The notes: a model not told the origin generated them from the sequence alone. A stretch of DNA of 64,000 nt from Halobacillus sp. A5 (GCF_024189315.1 NZ_JAIZEO010000001.1:1420837-1484836); one strand, 5' to 3'; positions 17,514-27,025 are shown, counted from the first letter of the stretch. Program-made: numbers and translations.

Positions 17514-17681
17514 CGCACCTACCCCTGATCGTTATATTTTTTTGTTAATACCCGTCATCCGTATTTCTATTATATCTTAATTCATTCATTATGCGTAGCA
17601 TGAAATAAGTTTCTCTGGCGGTTAAATGAGGGTAAGAACTAAAGACCTCCGTCCAAATAAATACTTCATACAACAAAAAAC

Positions 17682-17715
17682 AAACCGCCGCTGCGACTTT
17701 ATCGCAGCGGCGGTT
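17682..17715 (-). terminator. Strong terminator after the murG-like gene
   Basis: AACCGCCGCTGCGA pairs perfectly with TCGCAGCGGCGGTT, followed by TTGTTTTTTG on the minus strand. The gap 17514-17681 otherwise shows no gene. Confidence 0.85.
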
Positions 17716-17718
17716 ATC

Positions 17719-18798
17719 TTATTTTTCAGATTGTTGAATGAGGTCGATCACTTGCTGCTTCGTTTTTCTATTTTCATAGGAGGTCATATTCTCCAGCAGC
17801 TTTGTTTTCTCTTCCATCAGCTGTTTAACCTTCTTGAGCAATGCTGTCGAATCTAGTTCTTCTTCTTCCAGCTTTAACGCGTATCCCTGCTTGACGAATG
17901 AATCCGCGTTTAAAATCTGATCGCCCCTGCTTGCCTGTCGCGACAATGGAATGAGCAGCATCGGCTTCCGTAAGGCCAGAAATTCAAAAATGGCATTAGA
18001 ACCGGCTCTTGAGATGATATAGTCACAGGCAGCAAACAAATCTTTCAACTCTTCATTTACATACTCAAATTGGGCATAGCCTGTACGATTTATAGAGTCA
18101 TCTTTGTGTCCTTTTCCACACAAGTGGACAATCTGCACTTCCTGCAGAAGTTCATCCAAATTCCCGCGAATGGAATCATTAATTTTTTTCGAACCTGTAC
18201 TGCCGCCCATGACTAATATTACAGGCTTAGTACTTGAGAATCCGCAAAATCTGAGGCCGGCACTGCGATCTCCTTCAAAAAGCTCTTCACGGACAACGGC
18301 CCCTATATATTTACCTTTCGTCTCTGGAAGGTACTTCATCGTTTCAGGAAAAGTGGCCAGCACCTTCTCAGCAAAAGGAAAAGAAAGTTTATTCGCAAGG
18401 CCCGGTGTATAATCAGATTCATGAATAATTGCCGGCACCTTCTTAAGCTTAGCTGCTGCTACAACCGGTACAGAGACAAACCCGCCCTTTGAAAAAACAA
18501 CTTGAGGCTTCCTTTTGTTAATAATGCGAAGCGATTGATAAAGTCCTTTTAAAACCTTGAAAGGGTCTTTGAAGTTTTCTTTCGACATATACCGTCTCAG
18601 CTTGCCGGTGGATATGCCATGATAGGTGACATCATTTAAAGATTCAATCAAATTTCTTTCAATTCCTTCATACGAACCAATATAATCTATTTGATAACCC
18701 TGTTTTTGAAATTCAGGAATAAGAGCAAGGTTGACGATAACATGGCCTGCTGTTCCGCCTCCTGTAAATAAAATGCGTTTTTGATTCAAAATCTTCAA
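17719..18798 (-). CDS. MurG-type glycosyltransferase, stand-alone second copy (MurG2-like)
   Basis: This 359-residue GT28 protein shows the MurG features: N-terminal glycine loop FTGGGTAGHVIVNLAL, SKGGFVSVPVVAAA (MurG G-loop 2), MGGSTGSKKIN (G-loop 3) and the UDP-GlcNAc site SRAGSNAIFEFLALRKPMLLIPL. MurG adds GlcNAc to lipid I to make lipid II on the inner membrane face. The gene is not in a dcw cluster; neighbours are unrelated, and the first loop reads GHVIVNLALIP rather than GHIYPALA, as in the second MurG of the B. cereus group. Housekeeping murG is presumably elsewhere. A role in another glycolipid is possible. Confidence 0.85.
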   Translation of the reverse strand: MKILNQKRILFTGGGTAGHVIVNLALIPEFQKQGYQIDYIGSYEGIERNLIESLNDVTYHGISTGKLRRYMSKENFKDPFKVLKGLYQSLRIINKRKPQVVFSKGGFVSVPVVAAAKLKKVPAIIHESDYTPGLANKLSFPFAEKVLATFPETMKYLPETKGKYIGAVVREELFEGDRSAGLRFCGFSSTKPVILVMGGSTGSKKINDSIRGNLDELLQEVQIVHLCGKGHKDDSINRTGYAQFEYVNEELKDLFAACDYIISRAGSNAIFEFLALRKPMLLIPLSRQASRGDQILNADSFVKQGYALKLEEEELDSTALLKKVKQLMEEKTKLLENMTSYENRKTKQQVIDLIQQSEK

Positions 18799-18871
18799 CG
18801 TCCTTTCTAAATATGCGCTTGATTAAGCTTAGTATCCTGCTAAGGGAATTGTATCAAAAAGGAGAACACTT

Positions 18872-20239
18872 ATGTACGAAACAAAAACATTACGCGAAAA
18901 AATTAAACTGCTTATCGTTATTTTAGTCCCGATTTTAATCACTCAAATCGGCATGTACCTAATGAACTTTTTTGATACGATAATGGCCGGACAGGCAGGA
19001 CCTGATCAATTAGCTGGTGTAGCGATCGGCTCTAACTTGTGGCTTCCTGTCTTTACCGGCCTAAATGGAATTATGATGGCCATCTCTCCTATTGTGGCTC
19101 AATTAAAAGGGGCCAGGCAGGAAAGCGAAATCTCTTCTGCAGTGAAGCAAGGGGTTTACTTATCTATTGCTATAGCAATCATGATCGGCCTTATTGGCTT
19201 TCTGCTTCTGGATCCCGTACTTTCATTGTTTACCCTTGAAGAAGAAGTCCGTTATGTCGCAAAATACTACTTAATCACTTTAGGAATCGGAATTCTCCCC
19301 TTGTTTGTATTTAACCTGTTACGGTCTTTTATAGATGCCCTTGGACAGACGAAAATCTCTATGGGCATTATTTTGATGACACTACCTGCCAATATCCTTT
19401 TTAACTACATATTTATATTCGGTAAATGGGGTGCCCCCGCTTTGGGAGGAATTGGTGCCGGCCTGGCTACAGCTCTTACCTACTGGACGGCCTGTGTCAT
19501 AATTATAGGGGTCATACACAAAATGTACCCACTGCGTGTATATGGGATTTTTTCTAACTGGATCACGCCTTCAATAAAAAGCTGGTATGAACAGCTGCGT
19601 ATCGGGATCCCGATTGGATTCGCTATTTTCTTTGAAACTAGTATATTCGCAGCGGTTACTTTTTTTATGACGGCTTACGATACTTATACAATCGCTGCTC
19701 ACCAGGCTGCCATTAACTTTGCATCACTCGTTTATATGATGCCGTTAAGTATAGCTTTTGCTCTGACAATTGCTGTAGGATTTGAAGTCGGAGCAAATCG
19801 TTTAAACGCAGCGCGGACTTACTCCTATTTAGGAATTTCCCTGTCAGCAGGGACGTCAGTGTTAGCGGGAGTGATTCTCTTTGTTTTCGATGACACGGTG
19901 GCGCGGTTATACAGTTCGAACGAAGAAGTCATTGAATTAACGAAAGCGTTTATTTTTTACGCTATTTTCTTTCAGCTGTCCGATGGCTTTGGTGCACCGC
20001 TCCAGGGCATCCTCCGCGGGTATAAAGATGTTAATATTACGCTGCTGATGGCATTTGTCTCTTACTGGGTGATTGGGCTTCCCAGCGGATATTTAATGGC
20101 AAACTATACGCCTCTGGGTCCTTTTGGATATTGGATGAGCCTGATTATAGGTTTAACAGCCGGAGCTGTGACCCTATGGTTTCGATTGCTTCATCTCCAA
20201 CACAAAAAAGCAAAAGAAGGACAGGCTTTACGAGCGTAG
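18872..20239 (+). CDS. MATE family efflux transporter
   Basis: This 455-residue protein has about twelve membrane helices with two-fold MATE symmetry: PILITQIGMYLMNFFDTIMAG at the start of each half and the typical VGFEVGANRLN after helix 8. MATE proteins export cationic drugs or metabolites using a Na+ or H+ gradient. The first ATG at 18872 follows AAAAGGAGAAC. It is divergent from murG2 and ends at a strong terminator. The substrate is unknown; the family subgroup looks like NorM/YeeO. Confidence 0.88.
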   Translation: MYETKTLREKIKLLIVILVPILITQIGMYLMNFFDTIMAGQAGPDQLAGVAIGSNLWLPVFTGLNGIMMAISPIVAQLKGARQESEISSAVKQGVYLSIAIAIMIGLIGFLLLDPVLSLFTLEEEVRYVAKYYLITLGIGILPLFVFNLLRSFIDALGQTKISMGIILMTLPANILFNYIFIFGKWGAPALGGIGAGLATALTYWTACVIIIGVIHKMYPLRVYGIFSNWITPSIKSWYEQLRIGIPIGFAIFFETSIFAAVTFFMTAYDTYTIAAHQAAINFASLVYMMPLSIAFALTIAVGFEVGANRLNAARTYSYLGISLSAGTSVLAGVILFVFDDTVARLYSSNEEVIELTKAFIFYAIFFQLSDGFGAPLQGILRGYKDVNITLLMAFVSYWVIGLPSGYLMANYTPLGPFGYWMSLIIGLTAGAVTLWFRLLHLQHKKAKEGQALRA

Positions 20240-20289
20240 TTAAGATGATCGCCTCATGACCACACAAAAATCCATATAGAAACGAAAAT

Positions 20290-20324
20290 AAAACCGCAGG
20301 CCGACAGCATGGCCTGCGGTTTTA
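20290..20324. terminator. Bidirectional terminator
   Basis: AAAACCGCAGGCC pairs with GGCCTGCGGTTTT, loop of 8. It lies between the convergent MATE and aldehyde dehydrogenase genes. Confidence 0.85.
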
Positions 20325-20329
20325 TTCGT

Positions 20330-21760
20330 TTACTCCTGTTCCAGATTCATGACAATAAGTCGTTCTTCTGTCATCTCTTCAATGGAATATTTAGGACCTT
20401 CTTTACCCCAGCCGCTATCCTTAACCCCTCCATACGGCATTAAGTCTACTCGATACTGGGATGCATCATTAATCATAAACCCGCCGACTTCTACATTTCT
20501 TGCCGCATAGAAAGCAGTATCTAAATTCCGTGTAAAGATTCCTCCCTGAAGACCATAAGGAGAGGCATTGACTTCTTTAATACACGCTTTTATATCACTG
20601 AATGGGATTAAAGTCACTACAGGGGCAAATACTTCTTCACATACTACTTTCATCCCAGGATTGACCTCAGTGATTACCGTAGGATGTACTAATGCTCCGT
20701 CCCTTGTGCCTCCTTCTAATATAGTGGCACCTTCTCTTTTAGCTTCTTCGATCCACTCTTCAGCTCTCTTCGCTTCATCTTCTCCAATCATTGGACCTAC
20801 ATCTGTTTCTGGATCGTTAGGGTCGCCTATTTTCAGCTGTTTTATTGCTTTTAAAAACTCGTCCTGGAAAGCCTCTTTGATCTCTTCGTGAACGTAAATG
20901 CGCTGAACTGATATACAGACTTGACCAGCAAAAGCGAAGCTTTTAGCTGCTGTGTTCTGGGCTGCTTTTGTAATGTCTGCCTCTTTATCAATGATCACAG
21001 GTGAGTTATTTCCTAATTCTAAAATTAATTTATTAATACCTGTGTTTTGTTTCAGCTTCAAACCGACCTCGGCACTCCCTGTAAACGTATACAAATTGAT
21101 CCTCGAATCCTTCATCATTTGGTTTCCTACGGTTGACCCGGAACCGACGACTACATTTAAAAACCCTTTCGGCAGACCGGCTTCATGGAATATAGATGCC
21201 AGCTTTATAGAAGAAATTGGTGTTTTACTCGCCGGCTTTAAAACTACAGAGTTTCCTGCGGCAATAGCGGGACCAACCTTATGAGCAACTAAGTTTAAAG
21301 GAAAGTTAAACGGACTGATCGCTCCTACAACACCGACCGGCACACGAATCGTAAAGGCCATGCGATTCTCAGAGCCTGGTGCTGCATCCACGGGTACTCC
21401 TTCCCCGTGGATCCGCTTCGCTTCCTCAGCTGATATTTCAAAGGTCTGAGCAGCACGCTCTACTTCATTACGTGCCTGTTTCAATGGTTTCCCAGCTTCC
21501 TTCGTAATAGTCTCAGCTAATTCTTCTTGATTTTCCACCAATAGTTCACTTACACGTTTTAAAACTTCATAACGCTCATACGGTGTCATTTTGTTTGATT
21601 GATAGGCTTGTTCTGCAGCACTCACCGCCGCTTCAACATCCTTTTCTGCAGCTTTGGCTACGCGGCCGTATGTTTCCTGCGTATATTTATTAAGTACATC
21701 CAGCTGTTCATCAGTTCTTGTCCATTCTCCATTTATATACAACTGGTATTCCTTTGTCAT
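20330..21760 (-). CDS. Aldehyde dehydrogenase family protein
   Basis: This 476-residue protein has the full ALDH set: PFNFPLNLVAHKVGPAIAAG, the NAD-binding FTGSAEVG, catalytic Glu in LELGNNSP and nucleophile Cys in FAGQVCISVQR. The VMNLEQE tail and conserved EVFAPVVTL are present. The subgroup resembles glyceraldehyde- or sulfolactaldehyde-type NAD(P) dehydrogenases, but the substrate cannot be fixed from sequence. It follows the SDR gene (21821-22672) on the same strand with a 60-bp gap, so co-transcription is possible. Confidence 0.88.
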   Translation of the reverse strand: MTKEYQLYINGEWTRTDEQLDVLNKYTQETYGRVAKAAEKDVEAAVSAAEQAYQSNKMTPYERYEVLKRVSELLVENQEELAETITKEAGKPLKQARNEVERAAQTFEISAEEAKRIHGEGVPVDAAPGSENRMAFTIRVPVGVVGAISPFNFPLNLVAHKVGPAIAAGNSVVLKPASKTPISSIKLASIFHEAGLPKGFLNVVVGSGSTVGNQMMKDSRINLYTFTGSAEVGLKLKQNTGINKLILELGNNSPVIIDKEADITKAAQNTAAKSFAFAGQVCISVQRIYVHEEIKEAFQDEFLKAIKQLKIGDPNDPETDVGPMIGEDEAKRAEEWIEEAKREGATILEGGTRDGALVHPTVITEVNPGMKVVCEEVFAPVVTLIPFSDIKACIKEVNASPYGLQGGIFTRNLDTAFYAARNVEVGGFMINDASQYRVDLMPYGGVKDSGWGKEGPKYSIEEMTEERLIVMNLEQE

Positions 21761-21820
21761 ATTCCCATCTCCTTCTAGTGGAATTTACAAAACATATAGC
21801 CTTTCTTCTCTATCATTAAA

Positions 21821-22672
21821 CTAGGACAGACTTGTAATCCCTACTTCCCGCTCACTCCAAATCCACAAGGTTTCAGCGAGCTTCCTGTCACTTGCTTTTT
21901 TAGAAATCGAGGCAGGTTTTTTATTATAAAAATATCCCCCTGTTACCCCTTTGATCTCAGGATCTAAAGCAAGATACACAGCTGTTTCAGCGCCTTGTTC
22001 CGGGCTTTTAAACCAGGGGGCCAGCCAGTTGGTGACCGTTTTCCCAAAACCACTCGTCCGGTCGATCCCTAAGTTCGTAGCCACCGCTCCTGGATGAACA
22101 GCATTTACAGCAATGAATTCGCTGCTCACTTTTTCCGCTAACGCTTTGGTAAACAGTACATTGGCAAGCTTTGACTGTCCATAACCTTTAACTACATTAT
22201 AATTTTCCGATAAATGAGGGTCTCTGAAATGAATTCTTCCCCATTTATGAGCACCCGAAGATATGTTAATTACTCGAGCATCTTCTGAATTTCTCAATTC
22301 AGGTAGAATCAGATTGGTTAACAGGAAGTGGCCGAGATGGTTTATACCTATTTGAGATTCAAAAAGGTCTGTGGTTAATTCTCTTTTTAAAGAGACAACT
22401 CCAGCGTTGTTAATTAGAATATCGAGGCACTTATATTTTTCTTTAACATTTGCAGCAAACGAACGGATCGATGCGAGGCTTCCTAAATCACACTGCATCA
22501 AATCAACATGTTCCGATTGACTCTTATCCATGACTTTAAGGAGTGCTTCCTTTCCCCTTTCTTTACTGCGGGATGCCATTATGACATGAATCCTTTTCTT
22601 AGCCAGCGCCGTCGCTGCAACTAGTCCCATTCCTGAATTGGCCCCCGTTACAATAGCTGTTTTTCTTTCCAT
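21821..22672 (-). CDS. Short-chain dehydrogenase/reductase
   Basis: This 283-residue SDR shows the cofactor loop TGANSGMGLVAA, INNAGVVS, and catalytic Ser-Tyr-Lys in ISSGAHKWG ... YGQSKLAN. It resembles the retinol-dehydrogenase-like SDR group (NADP-preferring: ASRSKERGKEA after the second strand, with Arg). Substrate unknown. An SDR gene remnant lies 145 bp upstream on the opposite strand. Confidence 0.85.
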   Translation of the reverse strand: MERKTAIVTGANSGMGLVAATALAKKRIHVIMASRSKERGKEALLKVMDKSQSEHVDLMQCDLGSLASIRSFAANVKEKYKCLDILINNAGVVSLKRELTTDLFESQIGINHLGHFLLTNLILPELRNSEDARVINISSGAHKWGRIHFRDPHLSENYNVVKGYGQSKLANVLFTKALAEKVSSEFIAVNAVHPGAVATNLGIDRTSGFGKTVTNWLAPWFKSPEQGAETAVYLALDPEIKGVTGGYFYNKKPASISKKASDRKLAETLWIWSEREVGITSLS

Positions 22673-22816
22673 GGCTTTCCCTCACTTTATATTTATTGTT
22701 TATTTCTTTCCATATTCATAAACGATGATAATGTTTAATGCTATATTAAGGTAGGAAGACTGCCCTCTACAAGTAATCACCACTTGTGAAAGCTTAATGA
22801 TGGAAGGATGAAGTTA

Positions 22817-22903
22817 ATGACTAACGTAAAAGATAAAGTAGGAATCTTAACAGGTGCTTCCAGCGGTATTGGAGAAGAAACGGGTAAAATTAATCAGGAA
22901 TAG
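22817..22903 (+). pseudogene. N-terminal remnant of an SDR gene
   Basis: ATG at 22817 with GGAAGG upstream opens a 28-codon frame whose TGASSGIGEET is an exact SDR cofactor-binding loop. The frame then ends at TAG after KINQE. A full SDR needs about 240 residues, so an internal deletion or a frame break removed the rest. An inverted repeat ACAAGT-N7-ACTTGT at 22769-22787 may be its former operator. Confidence 0.6.
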
Positions 22904-23019
22904 TAAAAACACGGGACTGGGATAAAAAAACGAATAATAACGCATTTCAAAAATTAAATCTATGAAGCTTCGTCAACAGACGAAAAGCGAAGTATGTTGA
23001 TGACCATTAAATACAAAAA

Positions 23020-23055
23020 AACCCCGATCAAATTCGAATTTGATCAGGGCTTTCT
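23020..23055 (-). terminator. Terminator after nupC-like gene
   Basis: On the minus strand CCCTGATCAAATTCGAATTTGATCGGGG folds into an almost perfect hairpin and is followed by TTTTTTTG. Confidence 0.85.
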
Positions 23056-23097
23056 TAAATGAGAATTGTTTTATCCAAGTCTCGTTCTTACTAATTT

Positions 23098-24288
23098 TTA
23101 TATAAATAGACCAGCAATTGTAGCTGACAGCATAGAAGCAAGAGTTGCTCCGATTAACAATTTCATTCCAAACCCTGAGACACGAGCACCTTTATCGGCA
23201 TCAATTCCCTGAACAGTACCAGCTATAATCCCGATAGAAGAGAAGTTGGCAAAGCTGGTTAAGAAGACTGTTACAATCCCTACAGTTTTTTCAGAAACGC
23301 TGTCGACCATTCCCTGGAACTCCAGCATAGCTACAAATTCGTTTGTTACAATTTTTGTTCCCATAATCGATCCGGCATCGAGCAATTCTCCGGATGGAAT
23401 CCCCATTAAAAACCCGATCGGAGCAATAACATACCCCAGTGTTTCCTGAAGTGTCAGACCTCCAAAAATACCTGCGAACATAGCATTAACCAACTCTAGA
23501 GAAGCAATAAAGGCAATTAGCATAGCAGCTACGATTAAAGCAATTTTACCGCCATCTAAAGCACCATTTCCCATTGCTTCAAAGAAACTCTTCGCATTTG
23601 AAACGTCATGGATATCTACATGATCCTCTTCTTTAGGAACACGGACAGGCGCAATCAGTGATGCCACAATTAGGGCACTGAACATATTCAATGGAAGAGC
23701 AACTAATACATAATCAGCCGGCAGAATCTCAATATAGGCTCCTACAATTGACGCTGAAACGGACCCCATAGCAGAAGCACTGACAATATACAGCCGATTG
23801 TCGCTTAACTGTTTAAATTGAGATTTAATAGCAATAATCGCTTCAGACTGCCCAAAGAAAATACTGTTAACCGCATTAAAGGATTCAACTTTAGGAAGTC
23901 GTGTAATATAAGATAATCCCTGCCCAAGGTATTTAATAATAAAAGGAAGGATTTTAAGATAAGTAAGTACTGATAAAATGGTTGCAAAGAAAATAATTAA
24001 TAATAATACGTTAAAGAAAAATACTGAAGCATCTTCCTCTATGACAAAACCACCAAGCACAAACTGGACGCCATCTGTTCCAAATTCAATTAATTTTTCA
24101 AAACCCCACGAAATACCCTCAATGATCATGCGGCCAAACTCAGTCATAAACATTATGAATGTAGTTATAACCTGAGCAATAAGCATTACAATAATTCCAA
24201 AGTAATTGATGTTTTTCCTGTCATTGGACATTAAAAAAGCAATGCCAATAATAACCCCAATCGCTAAAAGGCCAAGCAAAATATCCAC
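23098..24288 (-). CDS. nupC: Concentrative nucleoside transporter (NupC/CNT family)
   Basis: This 396-residue protein has the CNT domains: an N-terminal bundle, then KVESFNAVNSIFFGQSEAIIAIK and the C-terminal conserved GTKIVTNEFVA and VFLTSFANFSSIGI that build the nucleoside and Na+/H+ site. It takes up nucleosides across the membrane. A good promoter (24370-24398) and a cre site (24338-24351) just downstream of it suggest repression by CcpA on rich carbon. The symbol follows the closest B. subtilis family member. Confidence 0.88.
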   Translation of the reverse strand: MDILLGLLAIGVIIGIAFLMSNDRKNINYFGIIVMLIAQVITTFIMFMTEFGRMIIEGISWGFEKLIEFGTDGVQFVLGGFVIEEDASVFFFNVLLLIIFFATILSVLTYLKILPFIIKYLGQGLSYITRLPKVESFNAVNSIFFGQSEAIIAIKSQFKQLSDNRLYIVSASAMGSVSASIVGAYIEILPADYVLVALPLNMFSALIVASLIAPVRVPKEEDHVDIHDVSNAKSFFEAMGNGALDGGKIALIVAAMLIAFIASLELVNAMFAGIFGGLTLQETLGYVIAPIGFLMGIPSGELLDAGSIMGTKIVTNEFVAMLEFQGMVDSVSEKTVGIVTVFLTSFANFSSIGIIAGTVQGIDADKGARVSGFGMKLLIGATLASMLSATIAGLFI

Positions 24289-24337
24289 GCTTTATTTCCC
24301 CCTCAGAAAGTTTTAGATGTCGTCATTGAACAAAAAA

Positions 24338-24351
24338 TGAAAATGCTTTCA
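24338..24351 (-). promoter_or_regulatory. Probable CcpA-binding cre site upstream of nupC
   Basis: TGAAAATGCTTTCA matches the cre core TGAAANCGNTTTCA with one change. It lies 19 bp downstream of the -10 element, a roadblock position. Confidence 0.6.
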
Positions 24352-24369
24352 TTACTTGTTTCTATTAGG

Positions 24370-24398
24370 ATTTTAACAGGTTGTCAGACGTCTTGCAA
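24370..24398 (-). promoter_or_regulatory. Sigma-A promoter of nupC
   Basis: On the minus strand -35 TTGCAA and -10 TAAAAT are spaced by 17 bp, about 80 bp upstream of the nupC ATG. Confidence 0.6.
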
Positions 24399-24583
24399 TA
24401 CAATTTAAAAAAAACGAAGTTTGATACTTTATGACTAATTTAGTCCACAGAGCTCGAAAACCTTGAGGGGCAAGCAAGTAAGCGCATTAACAAATCGGTG
24501 ATTTTTTCCCTAATCAAATGTAAAAATATATATTTTTGTCGAATTTGTTTGATGTATTTAACACTAGGATGTCCAACAGGTCT

Positions 24584-24750
24584 TATAATATGATTAGACA
24601 CTAAAATGCACCCTTCGGTGGTCAGTCGAAGGGTGCTATACCTAAGGGGAGGTATATCGTTTGAAAAAATGCAACCCGCAGCTTGGGTGCCAGCTTTCTC
24701 ATAGAAGGCTTACAAGCTCAAGTGAATACAAATATTCACCAGCGCTTTAA
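24584..24750 (+). ncRNA. Structured intergenic RNA candidate with embedded small ORF
   Basis: A -10 TATAAT at 24584-24589 (weak -35) precedes a perfect hairpin GCACCCTTCG / CGAAGGGTGC (24608-24636). A second hairpin follows, TATACCT / AGGTATA (24637-24656), whose 3' arm contains the GGGGAGG ribosome binding site. That site serves TTG at 24661, opening a 29-residue frame that begins MKKCNPQLGCQL and ends at TAA 24750. Further hairpin GTGAATA / TATTCAC lies inside. No known riboswitch or sRNA class was recognised. The remainder of the 520-bp gap 24289-24809 shows only the nupC control region. Confidence 0.4.
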
Positions 24751-24809
24751 AGCACTTCTATATAATAGACGACAGAATGATAAATAAGGTTTCAACTATT
24801 TATATATTT

Positions 24810-25925
24810 TTAGTTTACAATGCCGTGCTGTTGAATTTCTGCGTTAACTTCTGTATTAAATTGCACTTCAGGATACATTGTTTTCCAGTCCATCTGTTTC
24901 CATACATCCGGGTGGTAGGCGTGAATGTGGCGGCCTATCGAGAACACATCGCTGTTTGCTTCCTGAAGCTTAGAAATAATTTGTTCTGCTTCGGCCGTCA
25001 ATACTTCTGAAAGCTTTTTATTTAAATCCTCGATGACTTTCTCTGAGACAAGGTGATCATGAGGGTATTCTGTAACTCTCACGTCCAGGTCCAGGCTTAT
25101 ATCAACCTTTATCTCATCTTTGCTGGGGTTAATTTTCATATCATCATTGAATTTCATGACTTCTACTGTAATATAGTCGAGAATTTCCTCTTCATTATCA
25201 TCTACTTTTCTCGTCAGCTGTACAAATCTGCCTTTTATACCTTTAAGAAGCATGAGCAGAGGGGCCTGCTCTGCAGATATTTTTTCGCCTGTATATTTTT
25301 CTCCACTCATTAGTGCCAGCCCGCTGAATTCAAGAGCAACCTCTTCTTCGTCAAACTTAATTAGAGGCAGAGTAAAATCTTCTCCTTCTTCCACCAGCTC
25401 AGCACAAATCATCTGCAGATTCTCTCCAGTTGTACGGGAAGCCGCTTCGGCTCCCTCTAACATTCCGTTTAAATATTCACTTATTCTCATTTCACCAGCC
25501 CCTCTAAATTCAAGTGCTTTTCTTGCTGTCCCCTCCACAATCACAAGCTTCGCATTTAAATTACTGTTTGGGTTTCGATAGAAATTATCCAGTACAGGAT
25601 AAATGTCTTTTTTTGCAAGATCTTCCCCCAGCAGCAGTACCTCCATCTTGGAAGGGTTAAAGGAGTGAGAAATCATCCGGTCTATTTTATCACGGGCGTC
25701 TAAAACGGTGTGCGCATCGCTTGATAAGATTTGAACTGTCTCTTCTAACGGCCCTTCTCCCCCACCTCGTACGGTCGGAATCGAAACGGTCTCTGTCATT
25801 TGTCCGTTCGACCCTTCATCTAAACCGATGGACAAAGCAAGCTTGACATTTTTAAATTGTCTCTGGTCCCAGCAGCCAGAAAGAATAAGTGCCGATATGA
25901 TGAGTAATAAGGATAACTTCTTCAT
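24810..25925 (-). CDS. Ger(x)C family spore germination lipoprotein (second ger operon)
   Basis: This 371-residue lipoprotein begins MKKLSLLLIISALILSGCWD (lipobox LSGC, Cys18) and carries the family motifs LALSIGLDEG, RDKIDRMISHSFNPSKMEVLL and the C-terminal HPDVWKQMDWKTMYPEVQ. Its ATG overlaps the gerB stop as ATGA and has an AAGGAGAG ribosome binding site. It is the third gene of the second ger operon. Divergent from the first operon protein apart from shared family motifs. Confidence 0.9.
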   Translation of the reverse strand: MKKLSLLLIISALILSGCWDQRQFKNVKLALSIGLDEGSNGQMTETVSIPTVRGGGEGPLEETVQILSSDAHTVLDARDKIDRMISHSFNPSKMEVLLLGEDLAKKDIYPVLDNFYRNPNSNLNAKLVIVEGTARKALEFRGAGEMRISEYLNGMLEGAEAASRTTGENLQMICAELVEEGEDFTLPLIKFDEEEVALEFSGLALMSGEKYTGEKISAEQAPLLMLLKGIKGRFVQLTRKVDDNEEEILDYITVEVMKFNDDMKINPSKDEIKVDISLDLDVRVTEYPHDHLVSEKVIEDLNKKLSEVLTAEAEQIISKLQEANSDVFSIGRHIHAYHPDVWKQMDWKTMYPEVQFNTEVNAEIQQHGIVN

Positions 25926-27025
25926 GTTGCGCTCTCCTTCTTAGGACGATTCCTAAAGAGACTGATGAAAAGAACGAGCAGCGGGATGCCCATTGAAAAA
26001 ATATAGCCTCCCTTTACAATATAGGAGCTGAATTGATCAAGTTTTACAAGATTAAAGCCTATAAACAACGATAAAAAGTAAAAACTCAAGCCGACGATCA
26101 AAACAATGACCGGGCTGTGCTTTTTATTGAACACCCTTGTGATTCCAAGGCCCGCCAGGTATAAATAGGTGGAAAAGGAGGTCGCTACAAACACCATCCA
26201 AATGGAAATAAAAAATAAGTCTATTCTTGCTACAATTGGAAACTGGTATGACTTCAGCATATAAAGAACAGGTTCTGATACAAGTGCTATTTCTTTTGTA
26301 CTAAAAAAAGTGAAAGTAACAAGAACTATGGAAAGGTAAAACAGCAGGACAGTAATCTGAGCGAAAATGATGGTCTTTAATTTTTGTTTAGGCTCCCCTT
26401 CTACTTTAGCGTAGATTACTAAAGCTACAATAAATCCGAGAAATGAAATAATTCCTTTATCAATTCCTGCCAGAATCCCTCCCCACCCGTCTGAAGCCAC
26501 GGGAAGTAAATAAAACAACCGACTATCTTTGACTGAATACAAGATAAGACCAACAAGGAAAATAAGAAAGGCTGAAAACATGGTGTATAACCTGGCCATA
26601 ACCACCAAATCACAGCAGACAATATACATGCATACAGCTACCATCATCATGGAAAGGATCCAAAATGGAGTGTTCGGGAGGACCCATATGCTGATCATGC
26701 GGCCGTACAAAAGCAATATTAAAACGCCTACGCCTGCAAAGTAAACGATATAAAAAAGAGTTACAGCTTTCCCCACCCATTTTGAAAGGACATACTGCTG
26801 GAGGAGAAAATAATCTTTATCAGGATATTTTTTAGCCAGCAGCCAGTAAAAAACCATGAGAATAATAATTAACACACCTGAAAGAACTAAAGAAATCCAC
26901 CCGTCCTGTTTGGCAGCTGTGTGTAAATCGAAAGGGAGGGCGAGTATGCCCACTCCAATTTGCGTTTGAATGATAAGGAAAAAGTATTGGCGATTCGTCA
27001 ATTTAAGATTTTTTTGACTGCTCAT
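25922..27025 (-). CDS. GerB family endospore germination permease (second ger operon)
   Basis: From ATG at 27025 the protein has 367 residues with about ten hydrophobic segments and the GerB opening RQYFFLIIQTQIGVGILALPF. This ATG has AGGGAGTGG upstream; the open frame extends further into gerA but without a ribosome binding site. It overlaps gerA by 23 bp. It should bind the germinant in a receptor formed with the flanking GerA and GerC. Confidence 0.88.
   Translation of the reverse strand: MSSQKNLKLTNRQYFFLIIQTQIGVGILALPFDLHTAAKQDGWISLVLSGVLIIILMVFYWLLAKKYPDKDYFLLQQYVLSKWVGKAVTLFYIVYFAGVGVLILLLYGRMISIWVLPNTPFWILSMMMVAVCMYIVCCDLVVMARLYTMFSAFLIFLVGLILYSVKDSRLFYLLPVASDGWGGILAGIDKGIISFLGFIVALVIYAKVEGEPKQKLKTIIFAQITVLLFYLSIVLVTFTFFSTKEIALVSEPVLYMLKSYQFPIVARIDLFFISIWMVFVATSFSTYLYLAGLGITRVFNKKHSPVIVLIVGLSFYFLSLFIGFNLVKLDQFSSYIVKGGYIFSMGIPLLVLFISLFRNRPKKESAT

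Noticed and set aside
24584..24750. Possible SRP RNA, tmRNA, 6S RNA or known riboswitch
   Set aside because: None of the conserved words of these RNAs that I know could be found; it stays an unclassified candidate.
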